A stretch of DNA of 35,321 bases from an uncultured Altererythrobacter sp. (GCA_938009055.1 CALLIO010000117.1:1-35321), one strand, 5' to 3'; counted from the stretch's first letter, positions 19,962 to 28,863 are shown. Notes: generated by a model from the letters alone, not told the origin. Program-made: numbers and translations.

Positions 19962-20406
19962 TACAAACCAGCGATAGATTGTTGCGACTAACAAACGCAA
20001 TATGGTTGCAGCGTGAAACCCACGATGCTAACAAGGTTGCTAAGAGAAATTTACACTCTTGGGCTGCATAAGGCACCTATTGGAGCTGAAATTTCCTTGG
20101 TTTGCGGCTTTTCCCGCGAATCCCGACAACAGGTTGAAGCAGTGATGAGAAGCCCTTTCCCGCAATCCCGCTCGCAGCGCCACACGCGCTCAGGGATGAT
20201 TGCGGCACAGGCAGTGCTGGACAGGATCAATCCGCAGCACAATCGCATCGCAGCAGACACAGTTTATTCGTCGCATGGCCAGAATGCCTGCGACAAAACC
20301 CTAAACACTGGCCTTACGGAATATGAATCGGCGGCTGGTTTACCAACATATGTGCGCCATCGCGAAGCAGGCTTGCCTGCCGCCCTTGGCGTTCGGAGAC
20401 TTATAA

Positions 20407-23157
20407 ATGGCAACGCGCATGCTAATCGACGCGCGCCACCTGGAGGAAACTCGGGTGGCGGTGGTCAAAGGCAACCGAATTGACGAGTTCGATTTTGAAT
20501 CGGCTGAACACAAACAGATAAAAGGCAATATATATTTGGCAAAAGTGACGCGGGTCGAACCCTCGTTGCAAGCTGCCTTTGTCGATTTTGGCGGCAATCG
20601 TCACGGCTTCCTGGCCTTTAACGAAATTCATCCTGATTATTATCAGATCCCGCAAGAGGATCGCGAACGTCTGCTCGCTGAAGAGGCAGAGGCTGCTGAA
20701 GAAGAAGCCCGCCTTCGCGCCGAGGAAGAGGACGAGGGGCACACGCCCGGCGATGAATATGATGCGGATGAGGAATCCGCTGAAGCTCTCGCAGAAGATC
20801 TCTCCGAAGATGGTGTTGAGGAAATCGACACCTCGGAAAAAGACAAGGTCGCTACCATCGAAGAAGGCACAGTCGATGACGATGCCGACGAAGATGATGA
20901 CGACGATTCCGACAGCGATGACGGCGATTCTGAAGACTCTGACGAGGAAGACGGCGAAAAGTCGGAAGACTCAGATGAAGATGATGACAGCAAACCGCGC
21001 CGTGGTCGCCGCCGCGGTCGCTCTGGACAGCGCGGACGCCGTCGTCAGGGCGGGAAGAATGGCCGCAAGGGCGGAAGCCGTTCGAAACAGGTCGACGAAG
21101 TGCGCGCCAAGCGCATGGCGCTTCGCCGCCGCTACAAAATCCAGGACGTTATCCAGCGCCGTCAGGTTCTGCTGGTTCAAGTCGTAAAGGAAGAGCGCGG
21201 CAATAAGGGTGCAGCGCTAACCACCTATCTCAGCCTTGCAGGCCGTTATACCGTGCTGATGCCCAACAGTTCGCATGGTGGCGGGATTAGCCGCAAGATC
21301 AACTCTTCCTCTGACCGCAAGCGTTTGAAGCAAGTTGTGTCCGACCTGTCTTTGCCCAAAACCATGGGACTGATCGTACGCACCGCTGGCATTTCGCGCA
21401 CAAAGACAGAGATTAAGCGCGACTTTGATTATCTCGCGCGGCTGTGGGACGAGATCCGGCAAAATACGCTCTCATCCACCGCCCCTGCGTTGGTCCATTC
21501 AGACAGCGATTTGATCAAGCGCGCGATCCGCGACATTTACAATCGCGACATTGAAGAAGTGATCGTCGAAGGCGAAGAAGGCTATAAATCGGCCAAGAGC
21601 TTTATGAAGATGCTGATGCCCAGCCATGCGCGCCGGGTAAAGGCCTATTCCGATCCTGTGCCACTGTTCCAGCGTTATGGCGCAGAGGATCAGCTTCGTG
21701 CGATGTATGATCCGGTCGTCCAGCTGAAATCGGGCGGCTATCTCGTCATCAACCCGACAGAGGCGCTGGTCTCGATCGACATCAACTCGGGCCGCTCCAC
21801 CAAAGAGCACGGCATCGAGCAAACCGCGACCGCCACTAATCTGGAAGCCGCGCGCGAGATCGCTCGCCAATTGCGCCTGCGCGATATGGCTGGTCTCGTG
21901 GTCATCGACTTCATCGACATGGATTACAATTCCAACGTCCGCAAAGTCGAACGCGCGATGAAGGATGCGCTCAAGAACGACCGTGCGCGCATTCAGGTTG
22001 GACGGATTTCGGGCTTCGGCCTGATGGAGATGAGCCGCCAGCGTCTGCGCACTGGTGTGCTTGAGGCGACAACCCGCGAATGTCCGCATTGCGATGGCAC
22101 TGGCCTTGTCCGCACGGCCTCCTCTGCTGGCCTATCGGCTTTGCGTTTGATCGAAGATGAAGCGGCCAAGGGCAAAGGCTCGATCATTGCGCTCGCTGCC
22201 TCGACCGAAGCTGCGATCTACCTTCTCAACTCAAAACGCGACGATCTGATCGAGATCGAACAGCGTTATGGCGTCAGCGTTCAGGTCCTGCCCGAAGGTG
22301 AGGACGAAGGCGCGAAGATGAGCGTAACCAGCTCTGGCCCACGCCCAACCGAAGCGCCCAAGTTTGAACCCATCGTCGATGACGACGACGATGATGATGA
22401 CATCGCGGACTTTGCCGAGGATGAGGAAGAAGACCGTCCGAAGAAACGCCGCCGCCGCCGCGGTGGACGCGGACGGAACAAGAACCGTGATCGTTCGTCA
22501 GAAGACGGCGATAGTGACAGCGATGGCGAAGATCGCGCACGCAGTTCAGGCGACGAACGCGATGCCTCTGATGACGGCGAAGACAAGCCTAAGAAGCGTC
22601 GCCGCCGTGGTGGTCGCCGGCGCCGCAAGAACCGCGATGAAGATGGCGCGGTAGAAGCGGAAGGCGGTTCGAGCGAAGAAGTGTCGGAAGATGCTGCGCC
22701 GGTCGAAGCTGACGGTGCAGATACCCAAGACGCAGCAGAAGAAACGCCTAAGGAAAAGCCCAAGCGCAAGCGCGCTCCTCGTAAGAAAAAGACCGAGGAA
22801 AAGGCTGAAGAGGCTACTGACACTTCTGAAGAAGCCCCCGCCAGTGATGCGGCTAATGATGCTGAGGCTGACGCCGAAGAAAAGCCTGAAAAGCCCAAAC
22901 GCAAACGGGCTCCGCGCAAGAAGAAGGCTGCCGAAACCGAAGCGCCTGCTGCTGAAAAGGCTGCTGAGGATGCACCGGCTCCCGCTGAGGAAAAGCCCAA
23001 GCGCAAATCGCGGGCAAAAACCAAGGCTAAGAAGGAAGCCAAGCCAGAGCTTGAAACCAAATCAGCCGATGCAAGCGAAGCGACTGAGGGCGATAAGCCT
23101 AAGTCGGGCGCAAAACGCGGCGGTTGGTGGCAGCGCACCTTTGGCGAAGGTGAGTAA
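20407..23157 (+). CDS. rne: Ribonuclease E
   Basis: 916 aa; MATRMLIDARHLEETRVAVVKGNRIDEFDFES, S1 domain with acidic/basic insert, CPHCDGTGLVRT Zn-link, long charged C-terminal scaffold ending GGWWQRTFGEGE. Confidence 0.96.
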   Translation: MATRMLIDARHLEETRVAVVKGNRIDEFDFESAEHKQIKGNIYLAKVTRVEPSLQAAFVDFGGNRHGFLAFNEIHPDYYQIPQEDRERLLAEEAEAAEEEARLRAEEEDEGHTPGDEYDADEESAEALAEDLSEDGVEEIDTSEKDKVATIEEGTVDDDADEDDDDDSDSDDGDSEDSDEEDGEKSEDSDEDDDSKPRRGRRRGRSGQRGRRRQGGKNGRKGGSRSKQVDEVRAKRMALRRRYKIQDVIQRRQVLLVQVVKEERGNKGAALTTYLSLAGRYTVLMPNSSHGGGISRKINSSSDRKRLKQVVSDLSLPKTMGLIVRTAGISRTKTEIKRDFDYLARLWDEIRQNTLSSTAPALVHSDSDLIKRAIRDIYNRDIEEVIVEGEEGYKSAKSFMKMLMPSHARRVKAYSDPVPLFQRYGAEDQLRAMYDPVVQLKSGGYLVINPTEALVSIDINSGRSTKEHGIEQTATATNLEAAREIARQLRLRDMAGLVVIDFIDMDYNSNVRKVERAMKDALKNDRARIQVGRISGFGLMEMSRQRLRTGVLEATTRECPHCDGTGLVRTASSAGLSALRLIEDEAAKGKGSIIALAASTEAAIYLLNSKRDDLIEIEQRYGVSVQVLPEGEDEGAKMSVTSSGPRPTEAPKFEPIVDDDDDDDDIADFAEDEEEDRPKKRRRRRGGRGRNKNRDRSSEDGDSDSDGEDRARSSGDERDASDDGEDKPKKRRRRGGRRRRKNRDEDGAVEAEGGSSEEVSEDAAPVEADGADTQDAAEETPKEKPKRKRAPRKKKTEEKAEEATDTSEEAPASDAANDAEADAEEKPEKPKRKRAPRKKKAAETEAPAAEKAAEDAPAPAEEKPKRKSRAKTKAKKEAKPELETKSADASEATEGDKPKSGAKRGGWWQRTFGEGE

Positions 23158-23170
23158 ACTTTGAAGGCTT

Positions 23171-23213
23171 GAGGCGGGTTGCTTTTATACGAAGCGCCCG
23201 CCTCACCCTTTTC
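23171..23213 (+). terminator. Hairpin terminator candidate after rne
   Basis: GAGGCGGG-ttGCTTttatacgAAGCg-CCCGCCTC then acccttttc: 8-bp perfect outer stem with an inner GCTT/AAGC pairing, between convergent rne and methyltransferase genes. Confidence 0.6.
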
Positions 23214-23224
23214 AGCCTACCGGC

Positions 23225-23860
23225 CTAAGCTCCCGCTTTTCGGGCAACACCCCATTCATTCCAGCTGGCAAAGCGCGGCGCTTTGGGCAGATAGCCCTGC
23301 CCCATAGGCTCAACATCAAAGCCCCCGCCACGCAATGCTGAACCAATCGGACGGGTCAAATGGCATCCGCCCGCCAGCTTCTTCCATGTCGGCTCGATCC
23401 GGTCCTGCCATTTGGCGACCTTGGCATCGGGTGCGCGGCCATGTTCTAGGAAGAGCAAGCGACCACCCGGTTTCAAAATTCGCCGCATTTCTGACATCAC
23501 CTGTGCAGGGTCCTCGACCGAGCACAAAGTGAAGGTGCAGACCACCGTGTCGAACTGGCTATTGCGAAAGGGGATCGCCTCGCCCGCGCCTTCGCGAATG
23601 TCGGTTTTCCAACCCTTCGCCTCTGCCGTTGCGCGCGCTTGATTCAGCAATCCGCCATGCGGGTCGATGCCCGCAAAGCTTGAGATTGCCCCAGTATCAT
23701 AAAATTCTTGGTTGAGGCCGCCGCCGCAGCCCAATTCGAAAACGGCGCCCTTGGCCAAAGGCACGATCTGGCTGCGCCGTTTCATTATCTGACCCTGCCC
23801 GCAGGCAAAGGTGATCAATTTGGGCATGATCTTCGCATCATACCAACTGGCAATTCCCAT
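23225..23860 (-). CDS. Class I SAM-dependent methyltransferase
   Basis: ORF 23225..23875, likely start MGIASWYDAKIMPKLI; VFELGCGGGLNQEFYD, AEAIPFRNSQFDTVVCTFTLCSVEDP-type region, RILKPGGRLLFLEHGRAP. Confidence 0.9.
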   Translation of the reverse strand: MGIASWYDAKIMPKLITFACGQGQIMKRRSQIVPLAKGAVFELGCGGGLNQEFYDTGAISSFAGIDPHGGLLNQARATAEAKGWKTDIREGAGEAIPFRNSQFDTVVCTFTLCSVEDPAQVMSEMRRILKPGGRLLFLEHGRAPDAKVAKWQDRIEPTWKKLAGGCHLTRPIGSALRGGGFDVEPMGQGYLPKAPRFASWNEWGVARKAGA

Positions 23861-23953
23861 CGGTCCCTCTCCCATTGAAGCCTCAACAAGCCCGACGATT
23901 GGAAGAGCAAGCTATCACCAATTTGATGCTTGGCAACACGCCTTTGGAACAGA

Positions 23954-25420
23954 TTATTGCGATTGTGCCTTTATTGCCGCAGCAACTTTGCCAAGCTGCT
24001 CGGCCAACACTGCCTGAAGCTGCTCTGGCGAAAGCGCCGACCAAGCAGTGATCTGCGGCATGGAGAGCCCGATCCGCAAGGTTCCTGCCCATTCGCCGGC
24101 GACCCGTGTCGATTTAACTGGCTGGCCCAGTCGCAATCCAGCAGCTGCCATTGCACGGTAAGCGATCTGCGCTTCATCAAAGCTGCGCATATTGCGGAGC
24201 GAGGATACATCAATTGTGATGAGCGACTGCATCTCGATTGGATGCTCCGCCATCTCTGCTCGCCCGCCATCGGGGTGCGGCTCGACCATCGCAAGGCCAA
24301 GCGGCTCGACCACATGTTGCGCAACGCCGCGGCGAAATTCTGTGATGATGGCATCAATCTGTGCCGGGGCAATGGCCGAGAAACGCTCAAGCTCGAAGAT
24401 CGATGCTTCCAGACGTAGGGCAAGGCCAGGATTGCCGCTGTTTTCAAGCCGTTTTGCTCCAGGCCAATCTTGCGGCCATTCTGCGCGGCGGAATATCTTG
24501 GCAAAACCGGCTGGCAATTGCGGCGCCGCTGCCTGTAAACTCGCTGGCACAAGCGCAAAGCCGTTGAATGGCGGGCCGCCCATAAATTTCGAGCCGGTGA
24601 GGAACACAATCGCCTCGCCGTCCAGATATTCGCGCACCGCCTCGCCGGTAATGCGCGCCTGACACGCATCGATCACAAGCGAGAGCCGGTCGTGATAATG
24701 CGCGCGCAATTGGTCGATATTCTCAAGCGAGGGAAGGATCAGGCCCGTTTTCGAACCATGCACGACATGCAGCAATGCTTGGCGCCCATCCATCGCTGCG
24801 ACGCCCATCTCGATCCGCACCTGCTCGCAAATGTCACCGCTGGTGCGGACTTTACCCTCTAGGCAGCGCAAGGGAATGTCAGCCAGCGAGACCGGCCCCA
24901 GCCCCTCGACCGGCTGCGAAGGCTCGACAGCATATTCAAGCGCCGTTTCCTGCGCGAAATAGCGGCCATGGGCAGAATGAATGCACCCGCTGCCCACTTC
25001 ATCGGCACCCAGCAAGATATTGTGCACGCCCGCAGCGCTATGCGCCGCAGCGAAGCACAAAGCGATATATTCCAAATCCGTCCCTGACGGCGCAAAGATG
25101 ATCCCGGTGCTTTTGTCCAACCCGTAAGCCGCGCGAATTCGCGTGCGCAAATCTTCAAGCTGGAGCGCATAATCGCGGACATCGCTCAAGCTGCGCAAAT
25201 GGGCGAAAGCGTCAGCGGAAATATCATTCGCGGTCGAAGAAGCGAAGGCAGTGATGTCTCTTGGGTAAGGAGCGGAGAGATAGCGATTGAGGCCAGTTTC
25301 CGGATCGAGCGCGATCCGCGCATCGCCCCCGCCCGACATCAGCGCGATCAGCTCGCGGGACTTGGCATCATCGACAAATCCGGCGAGAGGCGCCGAAAGC
25401 GACAGATCAGCAATGGGCAT
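23954..25420 (-). CDS. PLP-dependent fold-type-I enzyme (aminotransferase class V/desulfurase-like), substrate unknown
   Basis: 488 aa; IIFAPSGTDLEYIALCFA, LVIDACQARITGE (PLP Asp), FLTGSKFMGGPPFNGFA (candidate PLP Lys). Confidence 0.75.
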   Translation of the reverse strand: MPIADLSLSAPLAGFVDDAKSRELIALMSGGGDARIALDPETGLNRYLSAPYPRDITAFASSTANDISADAFAHLRSLSDVRDYALQLEDLRTRIRAAYGLDKSTGIIFAPSGTDLEYIALCFAAAHSAAGVHNILLGADEVGSGCIHSAHGRYFAQETALEYAVEPSQPVEGLGPVSLADIPLRCLEGKVRTSGDICEQVRIEMGVAAMDGRQALLHVVHGSKTGLILPSLENIDQLRAHYHDRLSLVIDACQARITGEAVREYLDGEAIVFLTGSKFMGGPPFNGFALVPASLQAAAPQLPAGFAKIFRRAEWPQDWPGAKRLENSGNPGLALRLEASIFELERFSAIAPAQIDAIITEFRRGVAQHVVEPLGLAMVEPHPDGGRAEMAEHPIEMQSLITIDVSSLRNMRSFDEAQIAYRAMAAAGLRLGQPVKSTRVAGEWAGTLRIGLSMPQITAWSALSPEQLQAVLAEQLGKVAAAIKAQSQ

Positions 25421-25504
25421 AGGCGCGTGTTCTCGTTTTCACCTTGGCAAATGCGACATCCGATCTCTATAGGCCGCGCTCCCATCAGGAAAGGCACTTT
25501 TGCA

Positions 25505-26521
25505 GTGGCATCCCCACTTACCCCGCTAAAACTTGACGAAGCGACGCGTAGGCGCGTCAAAATCCTCTTCATCGCCAAAAATGCGCTGTGGGATGGAAAG
25601 TTTCACGAGGCTGATGGCAACCATGCCTTTTATCACCGCGAGATGCGCGAAGTGCTCGAAGGTTTGGGATTAAACCTTCAGGTGGAAGACAATTTCGAAG
25701 TTCTGTTCGACAAGCCGGATGTGGATTTCGTCTTACCACTGCTCAACCGAGCGGGCTTCTTCAATTCCGAAATGCTGCTGCCTTTGTTGTGCGAGCGTGC
25801 AGGCATTCCTTATCTTGGCGCAAGCCCCATTCTGCGCGGTCTATCGGATGACAAACATCTGGCCAAACGCGCCGCCCAAGAGGCCGATGTGCCAACCGCG
25901 CCATGGGCGATCTATCGTGCGGGAGCCCCTATTGAAGAAGCGAAATGCCCCAAGGCGGATCGCTATGTCATCAAACCCAATGCATCCTCGGCCAGTTGGG
26001 GCGTTGGCGATGCAAGTGATTGGGCAGGCGTGAAAGAAGCGATCCTTCGCATCCATAATGACGAGGCAAACGGCGGACAGGACGCTTTGGTCGAGCCCTT
26101 CATCGACGGCAGCGATGTCGAAGTGCCGGTTGTCACTATCAATGGTGAGCCGCAAATTTTACCGATGATGATTTTTCGCCAAGCTGATCCATCGCATCTG
26201 CGCACTTATCAGGAAAAGCGCGATTTGGTTGACCGCAGCCAGAAATACTCGCTCGATCCGTTCGAGGATGAAGCGATGGTTGCGAAGATTGACGCGCTGA
26301 CCCGCAAGGCTTGGGAGGAATACCGCCCGTTCGACTATGGCCGCTTCGAATTCCGTGTGAATGAGGAAACCGGCGAAGTGACGTTCCTCGAGCTTAATCT
26401 CAATTGCAATTTGTGGTCGCAAAAGGTGTTTGGCCGCGCGGCGCAATTGGCAGGATGGACGCAAGTGCAGCTGATCGAAACGATCTTGGCCGAGGGGCTG
26501 CGTCGGCACGGATTGCTATAA
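25505..26521 (+). CDS. ATP-grasp enzyme of the D-alanine-D-alanine ligase type, substrate unknown
   Basis: GTG start at 25505 with AGGAAAGG upstream (alternative ATG at 25451); GIPYLGASPILRGLSDDKHLAKRAAQEADVPTAPW, YVIKPNASSASWGVG, VEPFIDGSDVEVPVV, EVTFLELNLNCNLWS. Confidence 0.82.
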   Translation: MASPLTPLKLDEATRRRVKILFIAKNALWDGKFHEADGNHAFYHREMREVLEGLGLNLQVEDNFEVLFDKPDVDFVLPLLNRAGFFNSEMLLPLLCERAGIPYLGASPILRGLSDDKHLAKRAAQEADVPTAPWAIYRAGAPIEEAKCPKADRYVIKPNASSASWGVGDASDWAGVKEAILRIHNDEANGGQDALVEPFIDGSDVEVPVVTINGEPQILPMMIFRQADPSHLRTYQEKRDLVDRSQKYSLDPFEDEAMVAKIDALTRKAWEEYRPFDYGRFEFRVNEETGEVTFLELNLNCNLWSQKVFGRAAQLAGWTQVQLIETILAEGLRRHGLL

Positions 26522-26780
26522 GGCTGGCTGCATTTGCAGGCGCTAATTACCAAAAATGGCCGCTAAGACGATTAGGGATTAGGTTCTTTGACAAAATGCT
26601 GTTAGTAGCATCTCCGCTGACGTCGAAATTTGCGACGGACTTCGGATTGTGACGATCGCCGCTTGCTTTCATTAGCCCCGGCGCAAACCAGACTACGACT
26701 TCCTTTCTTCGGACGATTTGATGCACGACCACTCCGCATTTTGCGGTGTGGCAATTTTCGCGTTCTCGAAAGGAACCACC

Positions 26781-26993
26781 ATGAGTAAAACTGGCACAGT
26801 AAAATTCTTCAACACCGACAAAGGCTACGGCTTCATTCAACCTGACGATGGTTCGAGCGATAGCTTCGTACACATCAGCGCCGTTCAGGCCGCTGGTATG
26901 CAGACGCTCGATAAAGACCAGCGTCTCAACTACGAAGTTGAAACCGGCAACAATGGCAAAGCCAGCGCGGTGAACCTGTCCGCTGCTGACTAA
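26781..26993 (+). CDS. cspA: Cold-shock protein
   Basis: MSKTGTVKFFNTDKGYGFIQPDDGSSDSFVHISAVQAAG; SD AAAGGAAC upstream. CSD RNP1 and RNP2 motifs. Confidence 0.96.
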   Translation: MSKTGTVKFFNTDKGYGFIQPDDGSSDSFVHISAVQAAGMQTLDKDQRLNYEVETGNNGKASAVNLSAAD

Positions 26994-27009
26994 CGGGCTA
27001 AATTCGTTT

Positions 27010-27045
27010 CCTGCCGCTTGTATGCGTTACGCTGCGAGCGGCAGG
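27010..27045. terminator. Large hairpin downstream of cspA
   Basis: CCTGCCGCT-[18 nt containing GCGTTACGC]-AGCGGCAGG: perfect 9-bp arms 16 nt after the cspA stop; no T-tract. Confidence 0.5.
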
Positions 27046-27105
27046 TGCGACCTACGATAAGAAGATGCTGGTGAGCGCACACGCCAGCGAAAAACGGCGC
27101 CCCAA

Positions 27106-27849
27106 TTAAGCGGGCACCTGTGCTCCCTTCCAATCGAACACCTTGCCGCTGTCATCGGGCGAGGAGCGCTCAATCACATCCAGCAGCGCACTTGCCGAAA
27201 CCTGCGGCGTCAACAATTGCCCATCGCGCAGCCCCTTTTGAAAGGGCTGCGACAAGGCGGTGTCGACGGTTCCTGGATGCAAGCCCAGAACCACAGCTTG
27301 GGGATGCGTGCGGCCAAGTTCGAGCGCAAAATTCTTAAGCAGCATGGTGAGCGCCGCCTTCGAAGCGCGGTAGCTGTGCCAGCCCCCCAACCCATTATCG
27401 CTGATCGAACCGACCCGCGCCGATAATGCGGCAAAAACGCTGCGCTTGTCGCGTGCGAAGAGCGGCAACATATGCTTGGCAATCAGCGCCGGGCCAATCG
27501 TATTGAGCGCCAGCGTTTCCGCCATCGTGCCGCTATCAAGGCGCTTGTAAGAACGCTCTGGCCCACTGCCATTCTCAAGCGTCAGAACTCCGCTGGCGAC
27601 CACGACAAGCTCGGGCGGCTCGTCGCGCATCCTTTCAGCGGCATCGGCAATACTTGCCTCATTGGTCAGATCGAAGGCGAAGGGCACAGCGCCTTCGATC
27701 GCGCCGCCACTGCGCGAACCCGCATAGATGCGTCCGCATCCTCTGGCGATGAGTCCAGCCAGCAATGCAGCACCAATCCCCCCGCTCACGCCAAAAATCG
27801 CGGCGCTCTTGGGCCATGGCTGACCCTGATTTTCTACTTCATCGGACAA
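27106..27849 (-). CDS. Short-chain dehydrogenase/reductase family protein
   Basis: 247 aa; SAAIFGVSGGIGAALLAGLIARG Rossmann motif, WHSYRASKAALTMLLKNFALE active site YxxxK. Confidence 0.9.
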   Translation of the reverse strand: MSDEVENQGQPWPKSAAIFGVSGGIGAALLAGLIARGCGRIYAGSRSGGAIEGAVPFAFDLTNEASIADAAERMRDEPPELVVVASGVLTLENGSGPERSYKRLDSGTMAETLALNTIGPALIAKHMLPLFARDKRSVFAALSARVGSISDNGLGGWHSYRASKAALTMLLKNFALELGRTHPQAVVLGLHPGTVDTALSQPFQKGLRDGQLLTPQVSASALLDVIERSSPDDSGKVFDWKGAQVPA

Positions 27850-27949
27850 CGGTAAAACCTCAGTGTATCAGACAGCATCCTATCAATTTTTTCGCGCGAT
27901 ATTGCGCGTCAAGGAGGGCCTGCGCGCTCTTGCTTTTAGGGAGTGACGT

Positions 27950-28054
27950 ATGTGTGTCCAACATTTGGACCAAAAGCTAGTGCACAGCGCTCAAGCCACC
28001 TCTCAAAATGCTCAACAGCTCAAGCTTGCCCTCGCCGCCCAATTCGCTAGATAG
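27950..28054 (+). other. Candidate small ORF upstream of sdhB (34 aa)
   Basis: AGGGAG-tgacgt-ATG: SD-like spacing; [34 protein letters not shown], stop 26 nt before sdhB ATG. Too short for statistical support. Confidence 0.25.
27956..27970. promoter_or_regulatory. Perfect dyad GTCCAA-cat-TTGGAC upstream of sdhB
   Basis: 6-bp arms, 3-nt spacer, in the divergent SDR/sdhB intergenic region. Confidence 0.35.
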
Positions 28055-28080
28055 AAGCAGCGCAAAATACAGGATCGATC

Positions 28081-28863
28081 ATGGCGACATTCACGCTTCC
28101 AAAGAATTCCAAGATCAACAAGACCGGCAATGTCCACAAGACGGACGGTTCCGGCACGGTCAAGAAGTTCAAAATCTATCGCTTCGATCCCGATAGCGGC
28201 GAAAATCCGCGCTATGATACGTTCGAGATTGACCTCGATGAATGCGGTCCGATGGTTCTGGATGCTTTGTTCAAGATCAAGAACGAAGTCGACCCGACGC
28301 TAACCTTCCGCCGCTCCTGCCGCGAGGGGATTTGCGGCTCTTGCGCGATGAATATGAATGGCAAGAACGGGCTGGCTTGTACGACTGCCATCGAAGATTT
28401 GTCGGGCGCGGTGCAGATCACGCCGCTGCCGCATATGGATGTGATTAAGGATCTCGTTCCTGATTTCACCCATTTCTATGCGCAATATGCCTCGATCCGC
28501 CCTTGGCTGCAGACGGTATCGACCACGCCTTCGGGCAAGGAACGGCTGCAATCGCCTGAGCAACGCGAGCAATTGGATGGGCTTTACGAGTGCATTTTGT
28601 GTGCATGCTGCTCTACCTCATGCCCGTCTTACTGGTGGAATTCGGGCAAGTTCCTTGGCCCTGCGATCCTGCTCCAAGCCTATCGTTGGCTGGCCGATAG
28701 CCGCGATGAAATGACAGGCGAGCGCCTCAACGAATTGGAAGACCCTTTCCGCCTTTACCGCTGCCACACGATTATGAATTGTGCGAATGTCTGCCCCAAA
28801 GGGCTTTCTCCCGCCAAGGCGATTGCAGAAACCAAGAAGATGATGGCCGAGCGCCAGATCTAG
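28081..28863 (+). CDS. sdhB: Succinate dehydrogenase iron-sulfur subunit
   Basis: 260 aa; [60 protein letters not shown] cysteine clusters. Confidence 0.97.
   Translation: MATFTLPKNSKINKTGNVHKTDGSGTVKKFKIYRFDPDSGENPRYDTFEIDLDECGPMVLDALFKIKNEVDPTLTFRRSCREGICGSCAMNMNGKNGLACTTAIEDLSGAVQITPLPHMDVIKDLVPDFTHFYAQYASIRPWLQTVSTTPSGKERLQSPEQREQLDGLYECILCACCSTSCPSYWWNSGKFLGPAILLQAYRWLADSRDEMTGERLNELEDPFRLYRCHTIMNCANVCPKGLSPAKAIAETKKMMAERQI

Noticed and set aside
20013-20483. 156-aa ORF across the rne leader
   Set aside because: Overlaps the rne start out of frame, no recognisable domain, composition changes along its length; treated as non-coding leader.
22750-23050. Short tandem-like repeats resembling an array
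   Set aside because: They encode repeated KPKRKRAPRKKK blocks in frame within rne with divergent third positions; not a CRISPR or DNA-level repeat.
22281-23138. 285-aa Ser/Ala/Arg-rich minus-strand ORF
   Set aside because: Mirror image of the Asp/Glu/Lys-rich RNase E C-terminal codons; composition artefact.
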